Positions 1-5,780 of a stretch of 27,112 bases of DNA are shown one piece after another. The DNA comes from Clostridia bacterium. GTDB lineage: Bacteria > Bacillota > Clostridia > Christensenellales > CAG-138. Each line of letters opens with the position of its first letter. Position 1 is the stretch's first letter. The position numbers and the translations under genes are program-made. The stretch is taken from NCBI GenBank assembly GCA_016293975.1, contig JAEDCW010000022.1, positions 1 to 27,112 of the forward strand, written 5' to 3'. The notes under the pieces are model-generated. The model was given only the letters and a program-made list of their open reading frames with translations. It did not search any database and had not been told where the DNA came from.

Positions 1-19
1 TAAAATTAGTACTGGCCAT
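1..19 (-). CDS. 5' end of an unidentified gene, cut by the window edge
   Basis: A minus-strand ATG at 19-17 is preceded by GGAG (31-28) with an 8-nt spacing, and by a well-formed promoter at 53-81. Only six codons (MASTNF) lie inside the window, so the product cannot be named. The combination of promoter, ribosome binding site and start at textbook distances makes a real gene start likely. The upstream degV terminator (100-145) would isolate this gene from degV transcription. Confidence 0.55.
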
Positions 20-52
20 AATAACAACTCCTTTGCAATTCTTTGTATCCAT

Positions 53-81
53 ATTGTATGCCGTTTGCATTGCAAAGTCAA
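53..81 (-). promoter_or_regulatory. Sigma-A promoter with a palindrome in the spacer
   Basis: Read on the minus strand: -35 TTGACT (81-76), 17-bp spacer, -10 TACAAT (58-53). The spacer and the edge of the -35 box are covered by the perfect 13-bp palindrome TTTGCAATGCAAA (64-76). A palindrome in this position is a typical repressor site, so the truncated gene at 1-19 may be repressor-controlled. The promoter is seen directly; the operator role is inferred. Confidence 0.6.
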
Positions 82-104
82 TTCGATAGGCGTAAATTAT
101 TTGC

Positions 105-145
105 AAACAAAAACAGGTGCCCGTGTATGTATCTCAGGCACCTGC
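105..145 (-). terminator. Intrinsic terminator downstream of degV
   Basis: On the minus strand CAGGTGCC (144-137) pairs with GGCACCTG (121-114) as an 8-bp perfect stem, followed directly by TTTTTGTTTG. It lies 80 nt beyond the degV stop codon. Confidence 0.75.
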
Positions 146-157
146 TTGTTGTTTCAT

Positions 158-203
158 AAAACTGTCTTACGAATACCCACCGAAAAAACGGGACAGTTTT
201 TTT
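158..203. terminator. Bidirectional intrinsic terminator after degV
   Basis: The arms AAAACTGTC (158-166) and GACAGTTTT (192-200) form a 9-bp perfect stem. The plus strand continues with a seven-T run (197-203) and the minus strand with TTTT. Placed between degV and the stronger hairpin at 114-144, it makes a tandem terminator pair. Confidence 0.65.
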
Positions 204-225
204 AACAACCGTCCCTCTTCCTTTG

Positions 226-1065
226 CTATTTTCTTATAAACAGTATTCCCAATGTGTACGGGCCGCAGTGATTGCTTATAGTGCAGCCTGCCCTCGTTTC
301 GATAACCTCATCGAAATGCCCGAATTCGTTCACACACTGTCTGACACGCTCCACAGTCTCGTGCTTGCATGCGGGGTGCGTTATGAAGCACCTATCCCAG
401 ACAATGTCGTCCCTGCCTTCGAGCCTATCCTTGACATATGCCCTCAGCGCTTTGTCGAATGAACCGCGGTACTTTTTCGCTACGCCCATCTTGCCGTCTT
501 TGACCTCGATGCAGGGCTTAAGTGAAAGCATATTTGCGCCGAGTGCGGCAACTGCTGAACAGCGACCTCCCTTGTAGAGATAGTCGAGCCTGTCCACAAC
601 AAAGCTCGCCTCTACCTTTGATGTAAGCTCGTTGAGCGCGGCCTCAATCTCTGTGGCACTCATGCCCTTCTCCGCCATAAGCGCGCCCTCATAGACTATG
701 TGACCCATGCCGGTCGAGAGATTTCTCGAATCGATTACATGTACATTCTCGAATTCTTTTGCTGCAACGGCTGCATTCTGAAAGCTACACGACATTTCCG
801 AGCTTATAGTCACATGAACTACGCTCGAACCGTCCTCTGTCTGTTTCTTGAAAAACTCAATGTAATCAGTTACGCTTGCCGCTGCTGTCTTTAGCAGTTT
901 GCCATGCTTATCAACATACTCGAATATGTCGCTCGACTTCATCTGCAAGCCGTCTTTGTAGGACTCGCCGTCTTTGATTATGTACAGAGGCACTATCGCT
1001 ATATTGAATCGGTTTAAAATTTCATAAGATAAATCACAAGTGCTGTCTGCCGATACCTTAACCAT
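226..1065 (-). CDS. degV: DegV family fatty-acid-binding protein
   Basis: 279 aa, the usual length of the DegV/FakB family, which bind a fatty acid and in many Firmicutes hand it to the FakA kinase so that exogenous fatty acids enter phospholipid synthesis. The N-terminus (VKVSADSTCDLSYE) has the family pattern of a beta strand followed by D-S-x-x-D, the SSEMS stretch around residue 88 matches the central conserved loop, and the C-terminus carries the conserved SNHCGPYTLG motif (His and Gly-Pro that contact the ligand). Start at 1065 is fixed by AAGGAGGAG about 6 nt upstream. Transcribed alone from its own consensus promoter (1096-1124) and ended by two terminators. No fakA-like kinase is in the window, so the acyl substrate and partner are unknown. 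The family call is firm; the FakB role is inferred. Confidence 0.93.
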   Translation of the reverse strand: MVKVSADSTCDLSYEILNRFNIAIVPLYIIKDGESYKDGLQMKSSDIFEYVDKHGKLLKTAAASVTDYIEFFKKQTEDGSSVVHVTISSEMSCSFQNAAVAAKEFENVHVIDSRNLSTGMGHIVYEGALMAEKGMSATEIEAALNELTSKVEASFVVDRLDYLYKGGRCSAVAALGANMLSLKPCIEVKDGKMGVAKKYRGSFDKALRAYVKDRLEGRDDIVWDRCFITHPACKHETVERVRQCVNEFGHFDEVIETRAGCTISNHCGPYTLGILFIRK

Positions 1066-1095
1066 TATACTCCTCCTTTTAATACTAATTTTGGA

Positions 1096-1124
1096 ATTAT
1101 ATCAGAATAAATATACCCTGTCAA
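1096..1124 (-). promoter_or_regulatory. Consensus sigma-A promoter of degV
   Basis: Minus strand: -35 TTGACA (1124-1119), exactly 17 bp, -10 TATAAT (1101-1096). Both hexamers match the consensus in all positions. The expected start point near 1089 leaves a short leader with ribosome binding site AAGGAGGAG before ATG 1065. Confidence 0.85.
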
Positions 1125-1130
1125 ACCGGA

Positions 1131-1157
1131 TTAAAAAAGGGAAGCTATTGCTCCCCC
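1131..1157 (-). terminator. Intrinsic terminator after the MBL-fold hydrolase gene
   Basis: On the minus strand GGGAGC (1155-1150) pairs with GCTTCCC (1145-1139, one bulged base) around a 4-nt loop, followed by TTTTTTAA. It sits 27 nt past the stop codon of the 1184-1825 gene and just upstream of the degV promoter. Confidence 0.75.
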
Positions 1158-1183
1158 GTGTATATGTTATTCTATACTGTCAC

Positions 1184-1825
1184 TTAGCAGTTGAGGACGA
1201 GCACCCTGTCCTCACCTAATGTCGCGGGATACAGTGAAGCCTCACTCTGATTGAGCCGGTGGATGGCACAGTTTGCGACATGACTGATGAACGCATCTAT
1301 AGGTGCAAGTTCATCGAGCTTGCAGTTCGGAGTCTTATAGTGCATTGGTATTACTACCTTCTGCTTGAGCTGATTTGCAACGGCGCGCGCCCCGATATAG
1401 TCGAGCGTATATGTGCCGCCTATAGGAACGAGCAGTACATCCACATTGCCCACGCGTTCGATTGTCTCCGCATCGAGTGTATGTCCCAGGTCTCCGCAAT
1501 GAAGCACGCTCATGCCGTCCATCGTTATCTTGAACATAATGTTTGTTCCGCGCTTTGCTCCGCCCTCGGTATCGTGGAATGTGTTTATTCCCTCTATAAT
1601 TATACCTTCATGCTCGATGCTCTCGCATTTGTCGACGAGAATGTATTCTCCGCTGACTACACTTATACAGTCGTGGTCGAAGTGATGGTGGCTTACTGTC
1701 ACTATATCCGCTTCGATGTCTTCCAGATTAGTGCCTACTTCAGGTGAATACGGGTCGCACAAAACGCGCACTCCGTTCGCAGATGTCAATAAAAAGCATG
1801 AATGTCCATACCACTTAATATTCAT
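1184..1825 (-). CDS. Metallo-beta-lactamase-fold hydrolase (UlaG/UPF0173-like)
   Basis: 213 aa. The N-terminus has the MNIKWYGHSCF signature of the UPF0173/UlaG-like branch of the superfamily, and the metal-binding motif H-x-H-x-D-H is present at residues 46-51 (HHHFDH). Later metal ligands are visible as LHCGDLGH (about residue 110) and PMHYK (about residue 160). These proteins are cytoplasmic metal-dependent hydrolases, and the substrate is usually unknown for this branch, so none is assigned. Start at 1825 is supported by AAGGAGGAAG a few nt upstream. It follows the ArgS-like gene by 27 bp and ends at the terminator at 1131-1157, so both genes probably share a transcript. Confidence 0.85.
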   Translation of the reverse strand: MNIKWYGHSCFLLTSANGVRVLCDPYSPEVGTNLEDIEADIVTVSHHHFDHDCISVVSGEYILVDKCESIEHEGIIIEGINTFHDTEGGAKRGTNIMFKITMDGMSVLHCGDLGHTLDAETIERVGNVDVLLVPIGGTYTLDYIGARAVANQLKQKVVIPMHYKTPNCKLDELAPIDAFISHVANCAIHRLNQSEASLYPATLGEDRVLVLNC

Positions 1826-1852
1826 TATTCTTCCTCCTTATATTGTTTATTG

Positions 1853-2461
1853 TCATTCATTATCTATCATACAAGTTGATGTATGGAGCAGTGATGCAAT
1901 ACACGCGCCTACATCTCCAAGCATATTGTATACGGCTGTCCTATCGGGTATTCTCCTCACCATTACGAGCGCCGCCTTTGATGCATCTGCAAGCGCAAGC
2001 CGTCTTTTCTTTGTTGTAAGAGCCGGATCACAGGCACAAAACGCCCTCCACATAGCCTCATATACGCTTTCGGCAGCTATCAGTCCCCCACGTTTCTGTC
2101 TTGATAGCATCAACATCTTATAAAGTGCGAGCCCTTCTGAGGACTCGGACTCACCGGGCGCAATTGCAGTCGGATATACCGAGTTCACATGGGCTAACAA
2201 ATACGAAAACAGCTCATGAGAGAGCTTAACATTGACATGCCCCGATTCAACGCTTACACCTTGTACGGCATCGATACCGTCAAATGCCGTAAATGGCGTG
2301 AATCCCTGAATCTCCCGAGATATTCCGTATCGCAGAATATTCACGGTACATTGACCCTTTTTTGTTCTGAATGAAACGCTTTCGGGCAAAACGCGAACCC
2401 CCAGCATTCGGCTGAGGTTGTCGCTTAACCAATCGCGAATCGCATCGTGTAGTTCATTCAT
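1853..2461 (-). CDS. Stand-alone ArgS-like accessory-domain protein (tentative)
   Basis: 202 aa, not a protein I can name. The first half resembles the N-terminal additional domain of arginyl-tRNA synthetase, most clearly at residues 74-83 (GHVNVKLSHE, like the GPGFINF-L segment of ArgS). The second half, residues 112-195, is helical and contains RRLALADASKAAL (153-165), close to the conserved R-L-A-L-x-D-A core of the DALR anticodon-binding domain. HIGH and KMSKS catalytic motifs are absent and there is no room for a Rossmann core. Precedents for catalytically empty ArgS-like proteins exist (eukaryotic DALRD3, a partner of a tRNA methyltransferase), which makes tRNA-Arg binding a guess. There is no Shine-Dalgarno sequence before ATG 2461, and a -10-like box ends only 5 nt upstream. 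Followed by the MBL-fold hydrolase. Confidence 0.6.
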   Translation of the reverse strand: MNELHDAIRDWLSDNLSRMLGVRVLPESVSFRTKKGQCTVNILRYGISREIQGFTPFTAFDGIDAVQGVSVESGHVNVKLSHELFSYLLAHVNSVYPTAIAPGESESSEGLALYKMLMLSRQKRGGLIAAESVYEAMWRAFCACDPALTTKKRRLALADASKAALVMVRRIPDRTAVYNMLGDVGACIASLLHTSTCMIDNE

Positions 2462-2466
2462 AGGTT

Positions 2467-2494
2467 ATTTTATCATATATTCTTAAATACTCAA
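2467..2494 (-). promoter_or_regulatory. Possible promoter giving a leaderless or near-leaderless mRNA
   Basis: Minus strand: TAAAAT (2472-2467) ends 5 nt before ATG 2461, with TTGAGT 16 bp upstream (2494-2489). An overlapping alternative -10, TATGAT (2477-2472), would give a leader of only a few nt. Either would start transcription at or next to the start codon, which agrees with the missing ribosome binding site. Confidence 0.35.
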
Positions 2495-2527
2495 ACCAAA
2501 TTTCCCTAAGCCTATCGACGGAGCGAT

Positions 2528-2884
2528 TCACCCGGTGATAAGTCCAATTATCGCGCCTATGCCCCACGAGGCAGCGTTTGCAAGCATCGACAAGAATACA
2601 GCCTGCCTTAACTCCATCCCGGTGATGTACTTATAGATATATGCTTCCACACCCACGGTAAGAAGCTCGACGACAAAAAGCACCGGCACATATATCCCTC
2701 TACCCCAAATATTCACTGCAAGTATCAGCACAAGGTTTACGATGGGGTTTGTAAGCAGGTTGCATAATACGCTGTGTTTGACCATTTGCTTATCTTTGGT
2801 CGATAAAAGCACGACCACACCCTCGATGAGTATGGTCAACGCCAAAGAGTACAGAAGAATCAGTATCAGCTCTATAGTATCCAT
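2528..2884 (-). CDS. Small polytopic membrane protein of unknown function
   Basis: 118 aa with about four hydrophobic spans (roughly residues 5-27, 40-60, 65-85 and 95-116). Conserved-looking polar residues are buried in the spans: Glu21 in the first, the CNLLTNPIVN motif at the second, and two glutamates in the third (VVELL and GVEAY). Such embedded acids and asparagines suggest a functional channel or a partner interface, not just an anchor. I do not recognise a named family. The start at 2884 has only a weak AAAGG site about 11 nt upstream. It lies between a 52-aa membrane protein with an MFS exporter on one side and the ArgS-like gene on the other, 66 bp away. Confidence 0.75.
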   Translation of the reverse strand: MDTIELILILLYSLALTILIEGVVVLLSTKDKQMVKHSVLCNLLTNPIVNLVLILAVNIWGRGIYVPVLFVVELLTVGVEAYIYKYITGMELRQAVFLSMLANAASWGIGAIIGLITG

Positions 2885-3066
2885 TTGTTTTAGTACCTTT
2901 ATGTCATACCTTTACTTGGTTATTCGTCTCCACTTTTGCCTGCACCTCACGGAAGGTCGATATTGCAACAATCGGAAAGCGAACTATCTCCGAATACAAC
3001 AAATACAGCCCGCTCTAACACGTCTACTTTGCGTCTAAGCGCGCGTCACAATACAGGGCGACACTC
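2885..3066 (-). other. 182-bp gap between two membrane-protein genes, no gene found
   Basis: No credible reading frame with a start was found on either strand. On the minus strand there are weak hairpins: TCGGA pairs with TCCGA around a 12-nt loop near 2971-2992, and GCCC with GGGC about 50 nt apart near 3010-3060. No U-tract follows, so it is not a clear terminator, and no known riboswitch core was recognised. It may be a leader for the 118-aa gene, whose ribosome binding site is weak. Confidence 0.4.
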
Positions 3067-3225
3067 TCAGTTTTCCTTGTTTGTCTCTGACTTAACCCTA
3101 TCTTTTCTCGCCTTTACGATGAGCCATACCACAAAACCTGAGAGCACGACTACAGCGGCACAAACCAAGATTGTCTGCAGTATCCCTGGAACAGTCTCAA
3201 CGGGCGCGTATGCAATGTCTATCAT
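3067..3225 (-). CDS. 52-aa single-span membrane protein
   Basis: A short gene read as MIDIAYAPVETVPG then a hydrophobic span of about 22 residues (residues 14-36, ILQTILVCAAVVVLSGFVV) and a basic, polar tail ending KSETNKEN. The start at 3225 has an excellent AGGAGG site 7 nt upstream (about 3233-3238), which is the main reason to believe it. Topology by the positive-inside rule is N-terminus out, C-terminus in. It stands 60 bp downstream of the MFS exporter gene on the same strand, so it may be a small partner of that transporter or of the 118-aa protein. Function unknown; no conserved motif recognised. Confidence 0.7.
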   Translation of the reverse strand: MIDIAYAPVETVPGILQTILVCAAVVVLSGFVVWLIVKARKDRVKSETNKEN

Positions 3226-3285
3226 AAATCATCCTCCTAATCGTTCTGTTATTCAACAGCTTTTTAGCCGCTAATGACTCAAACA

Positions 3286-4380
3286 CTATAAATCTGCGTT
3301 TTCTGTTTCCAAATCGACGCTTTTTGCCTTGCCGGGCAGTCTTATATCGGCAAGTGAGAATCTTAAGCAGAGCGCCGCGCCTATCGTTAGTATAGCTATC
3401 AGAAGTGTCGCAAGTGTTCCGCCCACCGCAAATAAGAATGTTGGTACTGTGCCTATAAGTAGGCCGAGCGTCGTAAAGCCGAAAGCGAGCCCGGGATTAT
3501 TTGGGAGTCTTTCTGCGACCGCACAGAGCGTTATAGGCATCGCCATATTAAACATTATGAGCCCGATTATGCCAAATACAGGCATATCCGGCAGCAGGGA
3601 TATAAACGGTACGGACAGGAGCAGTGAAGCCGTGCCCACCAAAGGCGCACCCAGCTTATCGGACAAAAAGCCTCCGATGATCTTGCCCGCACAGGCACAA
3701 ATAGCCGGTACAGCCATCATAAATACGCTCGTGAGCCTCCATCCGGTCGGAATAATCGCACCGACATACGCCCTTACGACAATTGCGGCTATACAGAGTA
3801 TGAGCACCGTGCTTGTCGATGCCGCTTTGCCCGTAACGCCGAAGCTCTTTACGGTGTAGTCCTCCTTGGGTATTTCCTTAACAGCATAGATGCAGAGCAG
3901 ACCGCACACGCCCATCATTAACACGGGAATGCTTCCGCTCAATACTGATGTCCCAAACCATGCGTACTTAGCGCAAAGTGTGCCCAATGCAACGCCGACA
4001 GCACCCGACGATACGAATATGCCGCTCCTTGCAAGTTTACCATCGCCGTATACGAGGCCGTCTATTCCTCCGCCCACATGGAAAACCGCATTGCCAAGCG
4101 CACAGAGTACGAGACTTGCCCACGGGAGACTCGTCACGAGCATTCCGATAGCAAGCAGTATACAACCCCATGGCGCCGGTGAGAACTTCTTGAATGTGTC
4201 ACTTATGTAACCTATCACGGGCTGAAGGCCGAACGCGATAAGATTATAAATCAAGAAAGCCAGTACAAGTGTCCGGTCGTCAAAAGCCGGCTTTATCGTG
4301 CCGAACAGCATATAAAAGCAAACAAAATCCACGCAAAAATGCACGGCTGTGTATATCGCGAGCGAACCCTTATGTCTCAT
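3286..4380 (-). CDS. MFS transporter, FsrA (fosmidomycin-resistance)-like
   Basis: 364 aa, about 12 membrane spans with very short loops. Several segments parallel the fosmidomycin-resistance branch of the major facilitator superfamily: a His-x3-Asp pair in the first span (H14, D18), LQPVIGYISDTF (residues about 52-63) as the loop 2-3 motif, GNAVFHVGGG in the fourth span, and AERLPNNPGLAFGF near residue 290. The branch exports small molecules with proton motive force; the substrate here cannot be read from sequence. It is shorter than most MFS proteins (about 400 aa). Start at 4380 has GGAGGT about 3 nt upstream and a promoter at 4410-4438. Followed by the 52-aa and 118-aa membrane-protein genes, suggesting a membrane complex or co-regulated set. 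Confidence 0.85.
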   Translation of the reverse strand: MRHKGSLAIYTAVHFCVDFVCFYMLFGTIKPAFDDRTLVLAFLIYNLIAFGLQPVIGYISDTFKKFSPAPWGCILLAIGMLVTSLPWASLVLCALGNAVFHVGGGIDGLVYGDGKLARSGIFVSSGAVGVALGTLCAKYAWFGTSVLSGSIPVLMMGVCGLLCIYAVKEIPKEDYTVKSFGVTGKAASTSTVLILCIAAIVVRAYVGAIIPTGWRLTSVFMMAVPAICACAGKIIGGFLSDKLGAPLVGTASLLLSVPFISLLPDMPVFGIIGLIMFNMAMPITLCAVAERLPNNPGLAFGFTTLGLLIGTVPTFLFAVGGTLATLLIAILTIGAALCLRFSLADIRLPGKAKSVDLETENADL

Positions 4381-4409
4381 ATGACCTCCGCATCAAATTA
4401 TATACGAAT

Positions 4410-4438
4410 AGTATACACGTGTTTGCAAAAAAAACCAA
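4410..4438 (-). promoter_or_regulatory. Probable promoter of the MFS transporter gene
   Basis: Minus strand: -35 TTGGTT (4438-4433), 17 bp containing a T-run, -10 TATACT (4415-4410). A second TATAAT lies further downstream (about 4398-4403) but lacks a well-spaced -35. The start codon at 4380 would follow a leader of about 20-25 nt. Confidence 0.5.
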
Positions 4439-4526
4439 GCTCTAAAACACATTCACCCCTATGTGTGGTATGATGTTGATAGAGCAAGGTTTCGCGTTTT
4501 TTTCTCAGTTTTTCTCTAAATTAGCG

Positions 4527-4555
4527 TTGACATAAGAGTTTATTCGTGATATTAT
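4527..4555 (+). promoter_or_regulatory. Sigma-A promoter of the rplJ-rplL operon
   Basis: -35 TTGACA (4527-4532), 17-bp spacer, -10 TATTAT (4550-4555). The expected start near 4562 falls at the beginning of the L10 leader structure. Upstream, 4441-4526 holds no gene; it contains the small inverted repeat ACACAT/ATGTGT (4447-4466). Confidence 0.85.
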
Positions 4556-4561
4556 ACCCGG

Positions 4562-4690
4562 GTTGAAATACTGACCGCCGAAGACAGCAGGTGTCCGAGT
4601 GGACTTAATATCCCGCCGAGGTAGAGATGTATAATCCTTTTATTGTGATTATTCGTATCCCTCGTCGTGGCGGCGAGGGATTTTAGCTAT
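4562..4690 (+). promoter_or_regulatory. Ribosomal protein L10 leader with attenuator hairpin
   Basis: The stretch 4571-4623 has the conserved core of the L10 leader family: ACCGCCGAAGACAGCAGGTG, then CTTAATATCCCGCCGAGGTA, which form the kink-turn stem bound by the L10(L12)4 complex for feedback control. It is followed by a GC-rich hairpin, TCCCTCG (4658-4664) with CGAGGGA (4674-4680), then TTTT, placed as an attenuator about 30 nt before the rplJ start. Recognition rests on the leader core and its position directly before rplJ; the attenuation mechanism is from knowledge of the family. Confidence 0.9.
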
Positions 4691-4711
4691 ATTAAGCAAG
4701 GAGGTGGAACC

Positions 4712-5248
4712 ATGGCAAACATCCAAGTTATAGAGATGAAAGCCAAGCAGGTTTCCGAGGTAGCGGACAAGCTTAAGAGAGCGCAGTCCGTCGTATTCTT
4801 CGATTATCGTGGTCTCACAGTCGAGGAAGTTACCGCTCTTCGTGCTGATATGCGTAAGGCTGGCGTAGAGTACATCGTTATCAAGAACTCTATGGTAGAG
4901 CGCGCAGCCCGCGAAGCAGGCATCGACGAATCAGTCGTAGCAATGCTCAAGGGTCCGTCCGCATTCGCATTCGGTTATGACGATCCGGTCGCTCCCGCAA
5001 AGATAATCAAGGAAGCCATCAAGAAGTTTAAAAAGTGCGAGGTTAAGGGTGGTATCATCAACGGTACCGTTTCGAGCGCAGCAGATATTGACAAGCTCGC
5101 AGACCTGCCCTCACGCGAGGTGCTCCTGGCCAGGTTGCTCGGCAGCATGATGAGCCCGGTAGCAAGCTTTGTACGCGTTATCAACGCCATCAAGGAAAGC
5201 AAAGACACTCCGACAGCAGAGGCTGCCGCAGAGCCCGTAGCTGAGTAA
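4712..5248 (+). CDS. rplJ: 50S ribosomal protein L10
   Basis: 178 aa. L10 anchors the L7/L12 stalk to 23S rRNA, and recruits translation factors through it. The N-terminal domain is recognisable from residues 18 to 75 (SVVFFDYRGLTVEEVTALRA, then the R-x-A-G-V-E-Y-x-V-x-K-N segment) and GPSAFAFGYDDPVAPAK follows at about residues 84-100. The C-terminal helix that binds L12 dimers is at about 140-168. I chose ATG 4712 because AAGGAGGTGG (4698-4707) lies just before it; an upstream GTG at 4667 would start inside the attenuator hairpin. Followed after 43 bp by rplL. The codon choice is that of a highly expressed gene (AAG, ATC, CGT frequent). Controlled by the L10 leader. Confidence 0.97.
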   Translation: MANIQVIEMKAKQVSEVADKLKRAQSVVFFDYRGLTVEEVTALRADMRKAGVEYIVIKNSMVERAAREAGIDESVVAMLKGPSAFAFGYDDPVAPAKIIKEAIKKFKKCEVKGGIINGTVSSAADIDKLADLPSREVLLARLLGSMMSPVASFVRVINAIKESKDTPTAEAAAEPVAE

Positions 5249-5291
5249 TCAGACTCAGAAAAAACAAACATTCATTCAGGAGGAAATTATA

Positions 5292-5663
5292 ATGAATATC
5301 GAGCAGTTAATCGCAGATCTTAAGTCGATGACAGTATTGGAGCTCTCAGAGCTCGTTAAGGCACTCGAAAACGAGTTTGGCGTATCCGCCGCAGCAGCAG
5401 TCGTAGCTACAGCAGGCCCCGCCGCAGCAGCAGCAGAAGAAGCTGAAGAGAAAACCGAATTTGACGTAATCCTTAAGAGCGCAGGCTCCGCAAAGATCAA
5501 CGTCATCAAGGAAGTTCGCGGCCTCCTCGGCCTCGGCCTCAAGGAAGCTAAGGACCTCGTAGACGGCGCACCCAGCACCGTTAAGGAAGGCATCTCCAAG
5601 GAAGAAGCTGAGAAGATCGCTGAAGCTCTCAAGGCAGCAGGCGCTGAGATCGAAATCAAGTAA
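5292..5663 (+). CDS. rplL: 50S ribosomal protein L7/L12
   Basis: 123 aa, standard length. The N-terminal dimerisation domain (residues 1-33), an Ala-rich hinge (residues about 34-55, full of Ala and Glu) and the C-terminal factor-binding domain are all visible; the last contains KINVIKEVRGLLGLGLKEAK followed by LVDGAP and ends in AAGAEIEIK. Start at 5292 is fixed by AGGAGGAAATTATA. It forms the stalk with L10 and is co-transcribed from the promoter at 4527. The genes that normally flank this pair (rplK, rplA upstream, rpoB downstream) are absent. Confidence 0.98.
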   Translation: MNIEQLIADLKSMTVLELSELVKALENEFGVSAAAAVVATAGPAAAAAEEAEEKTEFDVILKSAGSAKINVIKEVRGLLGLGLKEAKDLVDGAPSTVKEGISKEEAEKIAEALKAAGAEIEIK

Positions 5664-5680
5664 TTTGATTCTCACAATTG

Positions 5681-5710
5681 AAGAGCTCTCCCCAAAATGG
5701 AGAGCTTTTT
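5681..5710 (+). terminator. Intrinsic terminator of the rplJL operon
   Basis: AGCTCTCC (5684-5691) pairs with GGAGAGCT (5699-5706) around a 7-nt loop, followed by a T-tract. It is 20 nt beyond the rplL stop. Confidence 0.9.
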
Positions 5711-5726
5711 CATTTTTATGAGATAT

Positions 5727-5756
5727 TTGCAACACGAGGCAGTTTAATGATATACT
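5727..5756 (+). promoter_or_regulatory. Promoter of the YczE-type membrane-protein gene pair
   Basis: -35 TTGCAA (5727-5732), 18-bp spacer, -10 TATACT (5751-5756), 24 nt before the ATG at 5781. It begins just after the rplL terminator, which separates the two units. Confidence 0.65.
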
Positions 5757-5780
5757 GAGTTAAATTAACTCGGAGGAATT

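Noticed and set aside
4667..4711. Longer rplJ start (GTG at 4667)
   Set aside because: It starts inside the attenuator hairpin, adds residues foreign to L10 and has no ribosome binding site; ATG 4712 has AAGGAGGTGG.
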